DNA from: Bacteroidetes bacterium CG18_big_fil_WC_8_21_14_2_50_41_14
GTDB taxonomy: Bacteria; Bacteroidota; Bacteroidia; Bacteroidales; F082
Direction: 5' to 3'
Assembly (NCBI GenBank): GCA_002771745.1
Contig: PCUL01000366.1
Location: forward strand, 1,127 to 44,784
Length of the DNA stretch: 43,658 bases
Of the stretch, positions 34,979 through 42,903 are shown piece after piece. The notes under the pieces were generated by a model. The model worked only from the letters and a program-made list of their open reading frames with translations. It had not been told where the DNA came from and made no database searches. Numbering within the stretch: the first letter of the stretch is position 1; each line of letters opens with the position of its first letter. The translations under genes were made by a program, and so were the position numbers.

Positions 34979-35314
34979 ATGAAAGATCATAAAACCAGGG
35001 TAATTAAAGATTTTGAGAAACTGACCCCGGAAATTCAGGAGCAGATCAAACTCGTTTATCCCTACGGATTTAGCCAACATCTGATTCGATTTACCAACAA
35101 AGAAGGCAAATTTGTCAGTGCGTTGCCTTTCGAAACAGATGAAATATATTACCTCGTTCGGATGACTTCCGAAAAAGCCGAAGAAATTATTAGCGAAGAC
35201 GATGACTATGACGACAATGGTCATTTAAAAGACGATGCAAGGGACGATTATGAAGATAAATATTCCGATCTGGACTATTTAGCCGATAATTTTACTGAGG
35301 AAGAAGAGTTTTAA
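34979..35314 (+). CDS. Small acidic protein, unknown function
   Basis: The protein has 111 residues with no signal peptide. The first half is a compact alpha/beta-like region (VIKDFEKLTPEIQEQIKLVY, FSQHLIRFTNKEGKFVSALP, FETDEIYYLVRMTSEKAEEI). The second half is a strongly acidic tail rich in Asp and Glu (EDDDYDDNGHLKDDARDDYE). Such tails often mimic nucleic acids or bind basic proteins, but no function is known. Similar short acidic proteins are widespread in Bacteroidota as conserved hypotheticals. Confidence 0.75.
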   Translation: MKDHKTRVIKDFEKLTPEIQEQIKLVYPYGFSQHLIRFTNKEGKFVSALPFETDEIYYLVRMTSEKAEEIISEDDDYDDNGHLKDDARDDYEDKYSDLDYLADNFTEEEEF

Positions 35315-35789
35315 CCTCCATCGCGTTCGCTGCAACGGACCTGTCTGCCGACAAGACATTTGATACCTCTATGGCTCTGTCTTTGGGCAGTTCAATGTTT
35401 GAAATCGGTAGCTTTCTTGAGAACTGGAAATAAAGTTAAGCCAGATAACCAGAAAGCTGAATACTGTTCGAACTACTAAAGAGCAAGAAAAATAACGATC
35501 CCGACATTTAAGAGTCTGTCTTTGAGGTTAAAGCTTTTAGATAGGTAAATTGTCTTGATTGTGCCAATGGATGCAAAATCCTCTGCCTCATATCACCGAC
35601 AATAATGTTCAGAATAACCATCGAAAACGGTATAGACTATTCAAGGGGGAAATAAATTGTTTCTCAACTGTTAGCCAGCACAAATGAATTTTTTAATTGA
35701 ATTTTAGGTTCAATGTTAATAAATATTCCCATCTGAAAGCAGCTGTTTTGATGATTTTAAGTATCTTTATTTTTTAGACAAAAAGCTTA
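35315..35789. other. Intergenic region left of the restriction-modification island
   Basis: About 475 bases without a convincing gene. Short open frames ending near 35439 and 35655 (the latter rich in Cys) look like debris and match no family I know. TGTCTGCCGACAAGACA near 35343 resembles parts of common intergenic repeats. Confidence 0.35.
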
Positions 35790-36870
35790 ATGGCTACAAA
35801 AGAACAAATAAAAAATACCGGGGCGACATTCACTCCAACTGAGCTATCATTCTTTTTAGCTAATCGGCTTGCTTTTTATGTTCAAGCTTCTAATCAAAAT
35901 ATACTTGAGGTATTAGATCCAGCTTGTGGTGAAGGCGAATTACTTGTATCAATGGGAAATAAATTGACTGAAAATGGTTTTAACTTTTCGCTTTCAGGTT
36001 ATGATGCAAATGCTCAATATTTAAAATATGCCAAAGAAAGGATGCTTGAGCTTGGAGTAGGCAAATCAGACTTTGTTCATGCCGATTTTTTGCAAGCAAT
36101 AGATATAACACCTTCACAAGGGACTTTGGATTTTTTTCAAGAAGAAAAATCAGCCGTAAATGGACGTTATGATATTGTAATTGCTAACCCACCTTATGTC
36201 AGAACGCAAATACTTGGAACAGAGCAGGCACAAGCACTTGCAAAAAAATTTAATTTGAAAGGAAGAGTTGACTTATATTATCCGTTCTTGATTACAATGA
36301 CAGAAAGCCTTAAAATTGGCGGCTTACTTGGAGTCATAACATCCAATCGTTATTTATCAACAAAAAGTGGGGCAAGCGTAAGGAAATTTCTATCTGAAAA
36401 TTATGAGATATTGGAATTGATAGATTTGGGAGATACTAAAATATTTGATGCTGCAGTTTTGCCGGCTATTTTTATTGGGAGAAAAAACAAACAAAAAATT
36501 CCATCACCTGCTAAATTTATCAAAATCTATGAAGAGCTAAATGGTTACAAGGGAGATCTAACTCCGGCCAGTAGCATATATGATATTCTTGATAATAAAA
36601 AAATGGGTTATTTCACAACTGGATCAAAACGATATAAAAAATCCGCAGGGGCATAAGATATTCAATTTCATCTTCAGCATCATGGGAAATGCTGTCAGCT
36701 ATTGAATCAGACTGGGTTTCTAAAATTGATACCTCTTCAAAAAACAGGGTTGGAGATTTTTTTAATGTAAGAGTAGGTATAAAATCTACTGCGGACAAGA
36801 TTTTTATTAGTGATAAATGGGAAGATTTAGGAGATGAAAAACCTGAAAACGAGTTATTAAAACCTTCAAT
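35790..36870 (+). pseudogene. Type II N6-adenine DNA methyltransferase, frameshifted and C-terminally truncated
   Basis: The first 288 residues (to the stop at 36654-36656) hold the SAM motif I LDPACGEGELL (about 42-52) and the catalytic motif IV IANPPYVRTQ (NPPY 133-136), in the order of N6-adenine enzymes with a C-terminal target-recognition domain. Homology then continues in another frame from about 36650: ESDWVSKIDTSSKNRVGDFF, NVRVGIKSTADKIFISDKWE, PENELLKPSI. One base missing at the GGGG run 36648-36651 explains the shift. After about 36870 the sequence becomes the antisense of the endonuclease, so the last ~150 residues expected of the family are gone. The protein is probably inactive or has lost sequence recognition. 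Confidence 0.8.
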
Positions 36871-37806
36871 TATCTCTGTTTTGGGATTAGTTAGTGCTAT
36901 TAGGTATCTTACATCAAAAGTTGTCAGATTCAAAGATTCAATTACAATTTCTTCTCTTTCCGGTGAGAATCTGCCTAAATCAACAGTTTGTGTATCCTGA
37001 ACTTTGACTTCTAAAAGTTGATTTTTAATATCTGGGAACGCCCCATATAATAAATCCTTTTCTTTTACATCGTATCCCAGCAGTTCAAGAACTTTCTTTT
37101 CTAATGCCTGTCCTCGATTTTTTGTCGCCGCGGCATCAAGCCGTAAGCCTATTAACTCATTTGCAACCAATTTTCTTATTAAAGCAATAGAAAATAAATT
37201 CTTAATATCCGGCTCTGTAACCATCCCTGTGTTTGGAGGTAAATAATCATGCCGAATGTAATAGGATAACTTTTTTGAATCAGGGAATGAAAGTATTTTT
37301 TCTTCACTTTCCAGAATGCCCTTTCTGGCCTTGTTAGAAATTAGCAATTGTTGTTTTACCGTTGGTTTTCCAAATCTACCAAATTTTTGTTCAATATATT
37401 CAGGCGTTAGAATAATTATCGAAGCAACGACATTTTTTTGAATATCTATCCTAACAAAAACGAAACGTACATCCGTGCATTTAAGGCTCTCTCCTGATTC
37501 GTATTTAACTAAAAGTATTTGACTTGCAGGAAGCCTGTTCCAAACTTTAAGATTATATGAATCTCCACTTGTAACCATATAAGTGTCGATAAATTCTCTT
37601 GCTATTTTTGGCACTCCTTTAGCTTTTGGAGGTACAATTTCGAACTGTCCGACTACAGCTAACTCAGGAAGTGGATGCTTTTCTAAAACAGAAGCAATTA
37701 ACTTTCGCACTTTTGATCCGTCAGTCCGTGTCTTGCCAGTAAGTACAAAAGGCTTACCGATGATTTCCGAGAAATAATCGGCTAGTTTTTCAGGATGAGT
37801 CAGCAT
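36613..37806 (-). CDS. Type II restriction endonuclease, PD-(D/E)XK fold, with foreign C-terminal tail
   Basis: The frame has 397 residues. The nuclease core is at about 225-285: KKVLELLGYDVKEKDLLYGA, then FPDIKNQLLEVKVQD, giving PD (258-259) and ExK (E266, K268). RYLIALTNPKTEIIEG (about 300-315) looks like the start of the normal C-terminal part. From about residue 316 on, the protein is the reverse reading of methyltransferase DNA, so the native end is lost and about 80 foreign residues are attached. The controller gene precedes it by 22 bases in the same direction. Which site it cut is unknown. With the methyltransferase broken, an active enzyme would be toxic, so it is presumably inactive or silent. 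Confidence 0.72.
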   Translation of the reverse strand: MLTHPEKLADYFSEIIGKPFVLTGKTRTDGSKVRKLIASVLEKHPLPELAVVGQFEIVPPKAKGVPKIAREFIDTYMVTSGDSYNLKVWNRLPASQILLVKYESGESLKCTDVRFVFVRIDIQKNVVASIIILTPEYIEQKFGRFGKPTVKQQLLISNKARKGILESEEKILSFPDSKKLSYYIRHDYLPPNTGMVTEPDIKNLFSIALIRKLVANELIGLRLDAAATKNRGQALEKKVLELLGYDVKEKDLLYGAFPDIKNQLLEVKVQDTQTVDLGRFSPEREEIVIESLNLTTFDVRYLIALTNPKTEIIEGFNNSFSGFSSPKSSHLSLIKILSAVDFIPTLTLKKSPTLFFEEVSILETQSDSIADSISHDAEDEIEYLMPLRIFYIVLIQL

Positions 37807-37828
37807 ATTAACTGACTTTGGCGGGGTT

Positions 37829-38080
37829 CTAAATTCCTTGTTCCTTATTCATGTTTAGCAAATCAGATGTGCTAATATTTAATGCTTTAGCTATCTTCCT
37901 AAGATTAAGTGCAGAAATATTCCTCTCTCCTCTTTCAACCGAGCCAATATATGTTCTGTCAAGATTACAAGCAAAAGCAAATTTCTCTTGCGATAAATCT
38001 GCTTTTATACGAAGCTCTCGTATTCTGTTACCGATTCGCTCAAGAAAGTTTTTTTCTTCCTTTGTATAATCAACACCCAT
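37829..38080 (-). CDS. Restriction-modification controller (C) protein, XRE family
   Basis: The protein has 83 residues and one HTH_3 domain: IGNRIRELRIKADLSQEKFA, then CNLDRTYIGSVERGERNISA and LNLRKIAKALNISTSDLLNM. Length, sequence style and position directly before an endonuclease gene fit the C proteins of type II systems (such as those of PvuII and Esp1396I). They bind C-boxes before their own gene and delay endonuclease synthesis until the methyltransferase has acted. A matching C-box lies 43 bases upstream. The gene itself appears intact. Confidence 0.9.
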   Translation of the reverse strand: MGVDYTKEEKNFLERIGNRIRELRIKADLSQEKFAFACNLDRTYIGSVERGERNISALNLRKIAKALNISTSDLLNMNKEQGI

Positions 38081-38122
38081 GTTAAGAAATTTTGTACAAA
38101 GGTGTCGAATAGATGTAAATAC

Positions 38123-38140
38123 GTCTACGGACTATAAGTA
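38123..38140 (-). promoter_or_regulatory. C-box operator of the controller gene
   Basis: On the minus strand TACTTATAGTCCGTAGAC closely resembles the known C-box words ACTTATAGTC and GTCCGTxGAC. A weaker second half-site (GACGTATTTACATCT) follows towards the start codon. Dimers of the C protein would bind here to activate, then repress, the C-R transcript. Confidence 0.8.
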
Positions 38141-38251
38141 TCAAATATAATAGTTTAAGAAAGTGTTAATATGTCTTGTTAAACTTCTGTCAAGTTTTGG
38201 TTTTAACTGTAAGCCAAAACTGATAAAGTCCAAGAAAGAGGGAACATTTAA

Positions 38252-38482
38252 ATTAAAAACTTCCAATTCACTGTTCCAGGAAAATTTCAAAAGAAATTGA
38301 ATAAGACCCCGGCTCTGAAAACTGCTTTTGATGAATTGACATCAGGAAGGTAACTTGTATACCTTTTGTATTTTTATCAACCTAAACAACCAAAAACCAG
38401 GGAGTCGAGGGTTGAAAAATCCATACCGAAAATACTGAGCGAGAAGAATTATATGATTATTGAAAAACTTGTAAAACAATGA
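38252..38482 (+). pseudogene. Broken YdeI/OmpD-associated-family gene, C-terminal part
   Basis: The frame reads NFQFTVPGKFQKKLNKTPAL, KTAFDELTSGR, then TAA (38351-38353), then continues in the same frame LVYLLYFYQPKQPKTRESRV, EKSIPKILSEKNYM to TGA at 38480-38482. The core words (FTVP, AFxxLTxGRQ, YILYFxxPKQxKTRESRxEK) are those of the YdeI/OmpD-associated family. The stop replaces the usual Gln after GR, consistent with a CAA/CAG to TAA/TAG change. The N-terminal domain is missing, and a stop precedes the fragment at 38249. The gene was probably disrupted when the restriction-modification island arrived or decayed. Confidence 0.75.
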
Positions 38483-38620
38483 ATTCCTACCCCTTACAAC
38501 CAGGATAGGCAAAGTTGGCGTGCAATGGTTTACTAAAATTTAAACTATTTAATCATGTGTGTCCGGAATAAACAATACGGTAAAACTCCATCTTCTTCTA
38601 TGAATCTGATTCGCCCCTGT

Positions 38621-38995
38621 CTACCCCAAACCAGGCAATTTTCCTGAATGAGAAGCTCCCAAAGCAATCATGGCCTTCTCCTTGATTTCAGGAGTCAGAT
38701 AGCTCGAAACAGTGCTTACAGCAAAGCTTAAAAACGCGATGTCATCAGTAAAACCCAGTACGGGAATGATGTCTGCCAACAGATCGGCGGGCAGGATAAA
38801 ATAACCCAAAGCAGCTACCATTACCATCTTGTTTCTGGCGGGTACATTTTTATCCTTTAGCAAATAAAACAGAATGAGGGCATCATATACCAACCATGCG
38901 CCAGCCTTTCCTGCAACATACCTGATTTTACCCTTCAGGTCATGTTCATTAAAATAAGCTGAATACTTTTTAAACGTTGATGGTATCGGTATCAT
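38621..38995 (-). CDS. YkvA/DUF1232 family membrane protein
   Basis: The protein has 124 residues. The DUF1232 core is at about 55-95: VPARNKMVMVAALGYFILPA, DLLADIIPVLGFTDDIAFLS, with the conserved YxxxPxDxxPD-like spacing (here YFILPADLLADIIPV). Two hydrophobic stretches suggest a small membrane protein. Function is unknown. The region 38483-38620 just downstream shows no gene. Confidence 0.88.
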   Translation of the reverse strand: MIPIPSTFKKYSAYFNEHDLKGKIRYVAGKAGAWLVYDALILFYLLKDKNVPARNKMVMVAALGYFILPADLLADIIPVLGFTDDIAFLSFAVSTVSSYLTPEIKEKAMIALGASHSGKLPGLG

Positions 38996-39029
38996 GTTAT
39001 TATAACTTTTATTTACGCTTGCCGGAAGT

Positions 39030-39488
39030 TCATTTCTTCATTAATTGTTCCATCTCATGGTTTTCATTCGTATCCAATAGGGCATTCATGTCTTTAACAG
39101 ATTGCGGTTGAACTTCAAAAGCTGTCACCACATTGGTAATGGTCCTGATGTCACTCACAAGCTGCTTCACCCGATCAGGGTCGGTCATATTTTTTATAAG
39201 CAACAAATAATCAGCCTCTTTCACTGTAGCCAATAACGTACCTCCGGTGTGTTTATTGCTTATCAGGTAGTAATTTGTATGCAATTGGGCATCATGAAAA
39301 CAGAACCAGGAATAGGTGCACATTACATCACCTGTCCGGGCATAAGCGATGTCATCGTAATGAATCAAATCAATCCCCAAAACCTGATTTAGAAAAAAAG
39401 TAAACCGGTAGTCTTTGAGGCTACTTATAATCGCTATCACCCTGTACTCTTCCTGTGAAACGTAAGCAAGTGTATGTTTTCGGGGCAT
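39030..39488 (-). CDS. IPExxxVDY-like family protein
   Basis: The protein has 152 residues and no signal peptide. It lies directly after rnc, the position where Bacteroidota usually carry an IPExxxVDY protein. In that place the sequence has LLATVKEADYLLLIKNM, in which VKEADY aligns with the family motif but Ile-Pro-Glu is not conserved. The N-terminal part YRVIAIISSLKDYRFTFFLNQVL also fits. Function is unknown. ATG at 39488 (MPRKHTLAYV) is preferred to 39518. The pyruvate kinase gene that often follows is absent. Confidence 0.65.
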   Translation of the reverse strand: MPRKHTLAYVSQEEYRVIAIISSLKDYRFTFFLNQVLGIDLIHYDDIAYARTGDVMCTYSWFCFHDAQLHTNYYLISNKHTGGTLLATVKEADYLLLIKNMTDPDRVKQLVSDIRTITNVVTAFEVQPQSVKDMNALLDTNENHEMEQLMKK

Positions 39489-39582
39489 GGCATTGGCGTT
39501 TAACCCACAAAGGTACACAATTAGGCTTGTGAATATAATGGCTTAAAATAATTTAATGAAGTACCTGTTTTGAACAGAAAGG

Positions 39583-40317
39583 TTAAGCTTTAATCGTGTT
39601 ACCAATAATTGCATACCATGCTTTCTCGGCGGCCAGCTTTTCAGCGCCTTTTATCGTGTAATCATGGGCCCTGGCCTTGATTTCGCCATCGATTTCTACA
39701 GCTACCACGTATAGTTTATCGTTTCTTTGTCCCATTTCACTAAGCACCGGAAACGATAATTCATGCTTTTCTTTTTGGGCCCATTCCAGAAGGCTGCTTT
39801 TAAAGCTGATTTCTGTGTCGACGAGCTGGTCGATATCGAAATGTATTTTGATAATTCTCTTTACCAGGATTTTGTAGGTGAAATCATACCCTTTGTCAAT
39901 ATAAATTGCTCCCACAACTGCCTCAAAGGCATCACCCCCGCTTGATTTCCCTTTCTGCTGATGATCACCGCCAATACTGATTAATTTGGTCAATCCCAGT
40001 TTTTGAGCAAGCTTATTCAAGGAAACGCGGCTTACAATTTTTGAACGCATCTCGGTTAAAAAACCCTCGTCCTTATACGGAAACAGTCTGAAAAGGTAGT
40101 CGGCTACCACGGCGCTCAGAATGGCATCACCCAGGTATTCAAGCCGTTCGTTGTTAACCTTTAGGCCGTGTATTATTTTTTTTGAAGCTGATTTATGGCG
40201 CAGTGCCAGCTTAAACAAAGAAATGTTTCCGGGATAATACCCAAAAACATTTCTTATGGCCTGATGGAGTGCCCTGTCAGACGAAAAATACGATCTTAAT
40301 TTATTGCCTAATAGCAA
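39583..40317 (-). CDS. rnc: Ribonuclease III
   Basis: This double-strand-specific endoribonuclease matures rRNA precursors. It has 244 residues. The RNase III signature is NERLEYLGDAILSAVVADYL (E57, E60, D64), and the second catalytic acidic pair lies in GDAFEAVVGAIYIDKG. A double-stranded RNA-binding domain occupies about 165-240 (FKSSLLEWAQKEKHELSFPV and KGAEKLAAEKAWYAI). It stands 10 bases downstream of fabF in the group acpP-fabF-rnc, a conserved order. Confidence 0.95.
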   Translation of the reverse strand: MLLGNKLRSYFSSDRALHQAIRNVFGYYPGNISLFKLALRHKSASKKIIHGLKVNNERLEYLGDAILSAVVADYLFRLFPYKDEGFLTEMRSKIVSRVSLNKLAQKLGLTKLISIGGDHQQKGKSSGGDAFEAVVGAIYIDKGYDFTYKILVKRIIKIHFDIDQLVDTEISFKSSLLEWAQKEKHELSFPVLSEMGQRNDKLYVVAVEIDGEIKARAHDYTIKGAEKLAAEKAWYAIIGNTIKA

Positions 40318-40327
40318 ATCAGCCGCT

Positions 40328-41584
40328 TTATTTTACAAATTTCTTAAAGATAATCGAAGCATTGTGTCCACCAAATCCGAAAGTATTCGTTATAGCGGCA
40401 TGAACCACCCGGGGTTGTGCATTATGAAAAGTGAAATTCAACATATTATCAATCTCAGGATCATCGGTAAAATGGTTGATGGTAGGAGGAACCATATCGT
40501 GTTTCACTGAAAGCACGGTGGCAATAGCTTCTACAACGCCGGCCCCGCCGAGTAAATGACCTGTCATCGACTTGGTTGAGTTGATATTCAGTTTATAGGC
40601 GTGATCGCCAAAAAGTTTTACAATGGCCTTTGGTTCAACTATATCTCCAACGGGGGTTGAGGTTCCGTGGGTGTTCACATAATCAATATCAGTGGTTTGC
40701 ATTCCTGCATCTTCAAGCGCAGCTTTCATACACAGGTAGGCACCCAGACCTTCGGGATGGGGAGAGGTCATGTGATAGGCATCACCCGACAAACCTGCTC
40801 CGGCAACTTCTGCATAAATATGGGCGCCGCGTGCAAGGGCATGTTCCATTTCTTCGAAAACAATACCGCCACCACCTTCACCTATTACAAATCCATCACG
40901 GTCTTTATCAAAAGGACGTGAGGCTGTTTGGGGATCTTCATTTCGGGTTGAAATGGCATGCATGGCATTAAAACCACCCACACCAGTTTCGTTTACTGCC
41001 GCTTCAGAACCTCCGGCAACAAAAGCATTGGCCTTTCCAAGTCGGATATACATCAGGGCATCCGCCAAAGCATTGGCAGAAGAAGCGCAAGCAGAAACAG
41101 TGGCAAAATTTGGTCCTCTGAATCCATACTTAATACTGATATGACCGGCAGCAATGTCGGCAATCATCTTTGGGATAAAAAAGGGATTAAACCGGGGAGT
41201 TCCATCACCTTTGATAAAACCAGTCACCTCATCAAAAAAAGTGCCTAATCCCCCGATGCCTGAAGCCCAAATAACCCCAACCCGGTTTTTGTCAAGACTT
41301 TCGTCCTGAAGCAAACCGGAATCTTCGATGGCCTGATCAGCAGCAATTAATCCAAATTGCGCATACCGATCATGTTTTCGAACTTCCTTTCGGTCAAAAA
41401 ACTCCAGTGCATTAAAGTCCTTTACTTCGCAAGCAAACTTGGTTTTAAAGTTTGTTACATCGAAAAGGGTTATTGGGCCAGCTCCGCTCACACCAGCAAG
41501 CAATGCTGCCCAATAATCTCTTACATTATTGCCAATGGGAGTTATTGCACCAAGACCTGTTACTACAACTCGCTTTAACTCCAT
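40328..41584 (-). CDS. fabF: 3-oxoacyl-[acyl-carrier-protein] synthase II
   Basis: This condensing enzyme elongates fatty acids by adding malonyl-ACP to acyl-ACP. It has 418 residues. The Cys-His-His triad is visible: C166 in ATVSACASSANALADA, H306 in VNTHGTSTPVGD, H343 in STKSMTGHLLGGAG. The N-terminus RVVVTGLGAITPIGNN and the end FGFGGHNASIIFKK are typical. acpP lies 11 bases upstream and rnc 10 bases downstream, all leftward. Confidence 0.98.
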   Translation of the reverse strand: MELKRVVVTGLGAITPIGNNVRDYWAALLAGVSGAGPITLFDVTNFKTKFACEVKDFNALEFFDRKEVRKHDRYAQFGLIAADQAIEDSGLLQDESLDKNRVGVIWASGIGGLGTFFDEVTGFIKGDGTPRFNPFFIPKMIADIAAGHISIKYGFRGPNFATVSACASSANALADALMYIRLGKANAFVAGGSEAAVNETGVGGFNAMHAISTRNEDPQTASRPFDKDRDGFVIGEGGGGIVFEEMEHALARGAHIYAEVAGAGLSGDAYHMTSPHPEGLGAYLCMKAALEDAGMQTTDIDYVNTHGTSTPVGDIVEPKAIVKLFGDHAYKLNINSTKSMTGHLLGGAGVVEAIATVLSVKHDMVPPTINHFTDDPEIDNMLNFTFHNAQPRVVHAAITNTFGFGGHNASIIFKKFVK

Positions 41585-41595
41585 AACAACTTATT

Positions 41596-41829
41596 TTACT
41601 GATGAGCTTCGATGTAAGCAACAGCGTTACCTACAGTTTCAATCTTTTCAGCTTCTTCATCAGGAATTGACAAGTTAAATTCTTTTTCAAATTCCATGAT
41701 CAACTCTACAGTGTCAAGAGAATCTGCACCTAAATCATTGGTGAAGCTTGCCTCATTAGTTACTTCACTTTCTTCTACTCCAAGCTTGTCAACAATAATG
41801 CTTACAACTTTTGAACGTACGTCTGACAT
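41596..41829 (-). CDS. acpP: Acyl carrier protein
   Basis: This is the carrier of growing acyl chains in fatty acid synthesis. It has 77 residues and is strongly acidic. The phosphopantetheine attachment Ser37 is in [16 protein letters not shown]. It is first in acpP-fabF-rnc. The upstream gap to purN (41830-42029) contains the purN promoter; a TTCTTTG word at 41861-41867 on the minus strand is a weak -7 candidate for acpP. Confidence 0.98.
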   Translation of the reverse strand: MSDVRSKVVSIIVDKLGVEESEVTNEASFTNDLGADSLDTVELIMEFEKEFNLSIPDEEAEKIETVGNAVAYIEAHQ

Positions 41830-41995
41830 ATGTGTATTTTTTGGTTAAACTCAGTGCAAAGAACGGTATTAATGCAATAAAAAACAATAGTCATGATAAC
41901 TTTTTAAGCGATTGGATAGTAAACACTTATTGGATAACCTGTTGGTAGAGCGAATAATTAACCTTTGTGTTCACTTTTCGACTTTCAATAAATCC

Positions 41996-42003
41996 TATTT
42001 TTG
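41996..42003 (+). promoter_or_regulatory. -7 promoter box of purN
   Basis: TATTTTTG fits TAnnTTTG and lies 27 bases before the purN start codon. Confidence 0.5.
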
Positions 42004-42029
42004 TCACAATTTAAAGCGGGAAGCAGCCA

Positions 42030-42593
42030 ATGAAGAAAAAAATAGTCGTCCTGGCCTCAGGAAATGGGTCCAATGCCGAACGAATCATCACTTTTTTCAG
42101 GGAAAACGGACTGGCCGAAGTTACTTTGGTAATTACAAACAACCCAAAGGCAGGCGTGTTGGAACGATGCCATCGGCTTGAAGTAAATACCATGGTGGCT
42201 TCACGGGATGATTTTTACAACAATCAATTGATTTTCAATAAGCTAAAAAACATACACCCGGATCTCATCGTGCTGGCAGGATTTTTATGGCTGATTCCTG
42301 CCGAAATTATCCGGGCTTTCCGTGACAGGATTATCAACATTCATCCCGCCTTATTACCTGCCTATGGTGGAAAAGGAATGTATGGGCACCATGTGCATGA
42401 GGCCGTGATTGCAGCAAAAGAAGAAAAATCTGGAATTACCATTCATTTTGTAAACGAAAAATACGACCAGGGAGATATCCTGTTTCAGGCCGATACCCTG
42501 ATCACACCAGATGATACGCCCGAAAGCCTGGCCGAAAAAATCCATCAACTGGAATACAGGTACTTCCCTGAAATTATTGAGTCGCTTCTTTAG
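42030..42593 (+). CDS. purN: Phosphoribosylglycinamide formyltransferase
   Basis: This enzyme transfers the formyl group of 10-formyl-THF to GAR in purine synthesis. It has 187 residues. Phosphate-binding N-terminus: VVLASGNGSNAERI. Catalytic residues: N103 and H105 in IINIHPALLPAYGG, D146 in EKYDQGDILFQ. The GAR-binding KGMYGHHVHEAVIAA is present. It is divergent from acpP, with its own promoter box. Confidence 0.96.
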   Translation: MKKKIVVLASGNGSNAERIITFFRENGLAEVTLVITNNPKAGVLERCHRLEVNTMVASRDDFYNNQLIFNKLKNIHPDLIVLAGFLWLIPAEIIRAFRDRIINIHPALLPAYGGKGMYGHHVHEAVIAAKEEKSGITIHFVNEKYDQGDILFQADTLITPDDTPESLAEKIHQLEYRYFPEIIESLL

Positions 42594-42685
42594 GCACAAT
42601 AAATGAATCACGCTTGCCTATGATAAATTACGTTAAAACACTTTATATTAGATTGATGTAGAAATGGAGATTATCCTATGCCTGG

Positions 42686-42760
42686 CGGATTCCTGCCTAC
42701 GGTAGGTAGGTCTCAGCGCAAGCGCTATCGAAATGACAGGTCGGTGCTTTTGGTTTTGTC
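42686..42760. repeat. Degenerate intergenic repeat with inverted arms
   Basis: CCTGCCTAC (42692-42700) faces GTAGGTAGG (42702-42710), and AGCGC (42715-42719) faces GCGCT (42722-42726). GAAATGACAGG follows. The sequence of words CGGATTCCTGCCTAC...GAAATGACAGG is like the short intergenic repeats common in this phylum. No coding capacity. The rest of the gap 42594-42903 holds the terminator and hairpin listed next. Confidence 0.45.
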
Positions 42761-42772
42761 ATCATACTAAGT

Positions 42773-42812
42773 GCCCCGATGGCCCCGATGACTATCGTGG
42801 GGGGCTTTTTTT
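42773..42812 (+). terminator. Terminator after purN, with duplicated GCCCCGATG
   Basis: GCCCCGATG occurs twice in tandem (42773-42781 and 42782-42790). The second copy pairs with ATCGTGGGGGGC (42793-42804 region, one bulge) and is followed by seven T. This fits a rho-independent terminator for purN or a repeat serving as one. Confidence 0.6.
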
Positions 42813-42866
42813 GGAGGTAATGATTTAACGCAAAACAATTAAATATCTGCGTTGCGAAACACGTTC

Positions 42867-42900
42867 GACCCCCGCCGGATTGGAAAGAACCCTGCGGGTC
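42867..42900. repeat. Imperfect hairpin related to the one at 9518-9549
   Basis: GACCC...GC..GG (42867-42878) pairs imperfectly with CC.GC.GGGTC (42890-42900) around the loop ATTGGAAAGAA. The flanking TTCG and the loop core TTGGAAA match the hairpin at 9518-9549, while the stem bases differ. It lies just after the stop of the leftward lipoprotein gene. Confidence 0.5.
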
Positions 42901-42903
42901 AGG

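Noticed and set aside
35330-35660. Short open frames, one with several Cys (CLDCANGCKILC)
   Set aside because: They lack start signals and similarity to any family I know; they are too short and interrupted to support as genes.
36689-37000. Possible separate small gene on the plus strand inside the endonuclease
   Set aside because: Its first ~60 residues are the shifted continuation of the methyltransferase and the rest is antisense of the endonuclease, so it is not an independent gene.
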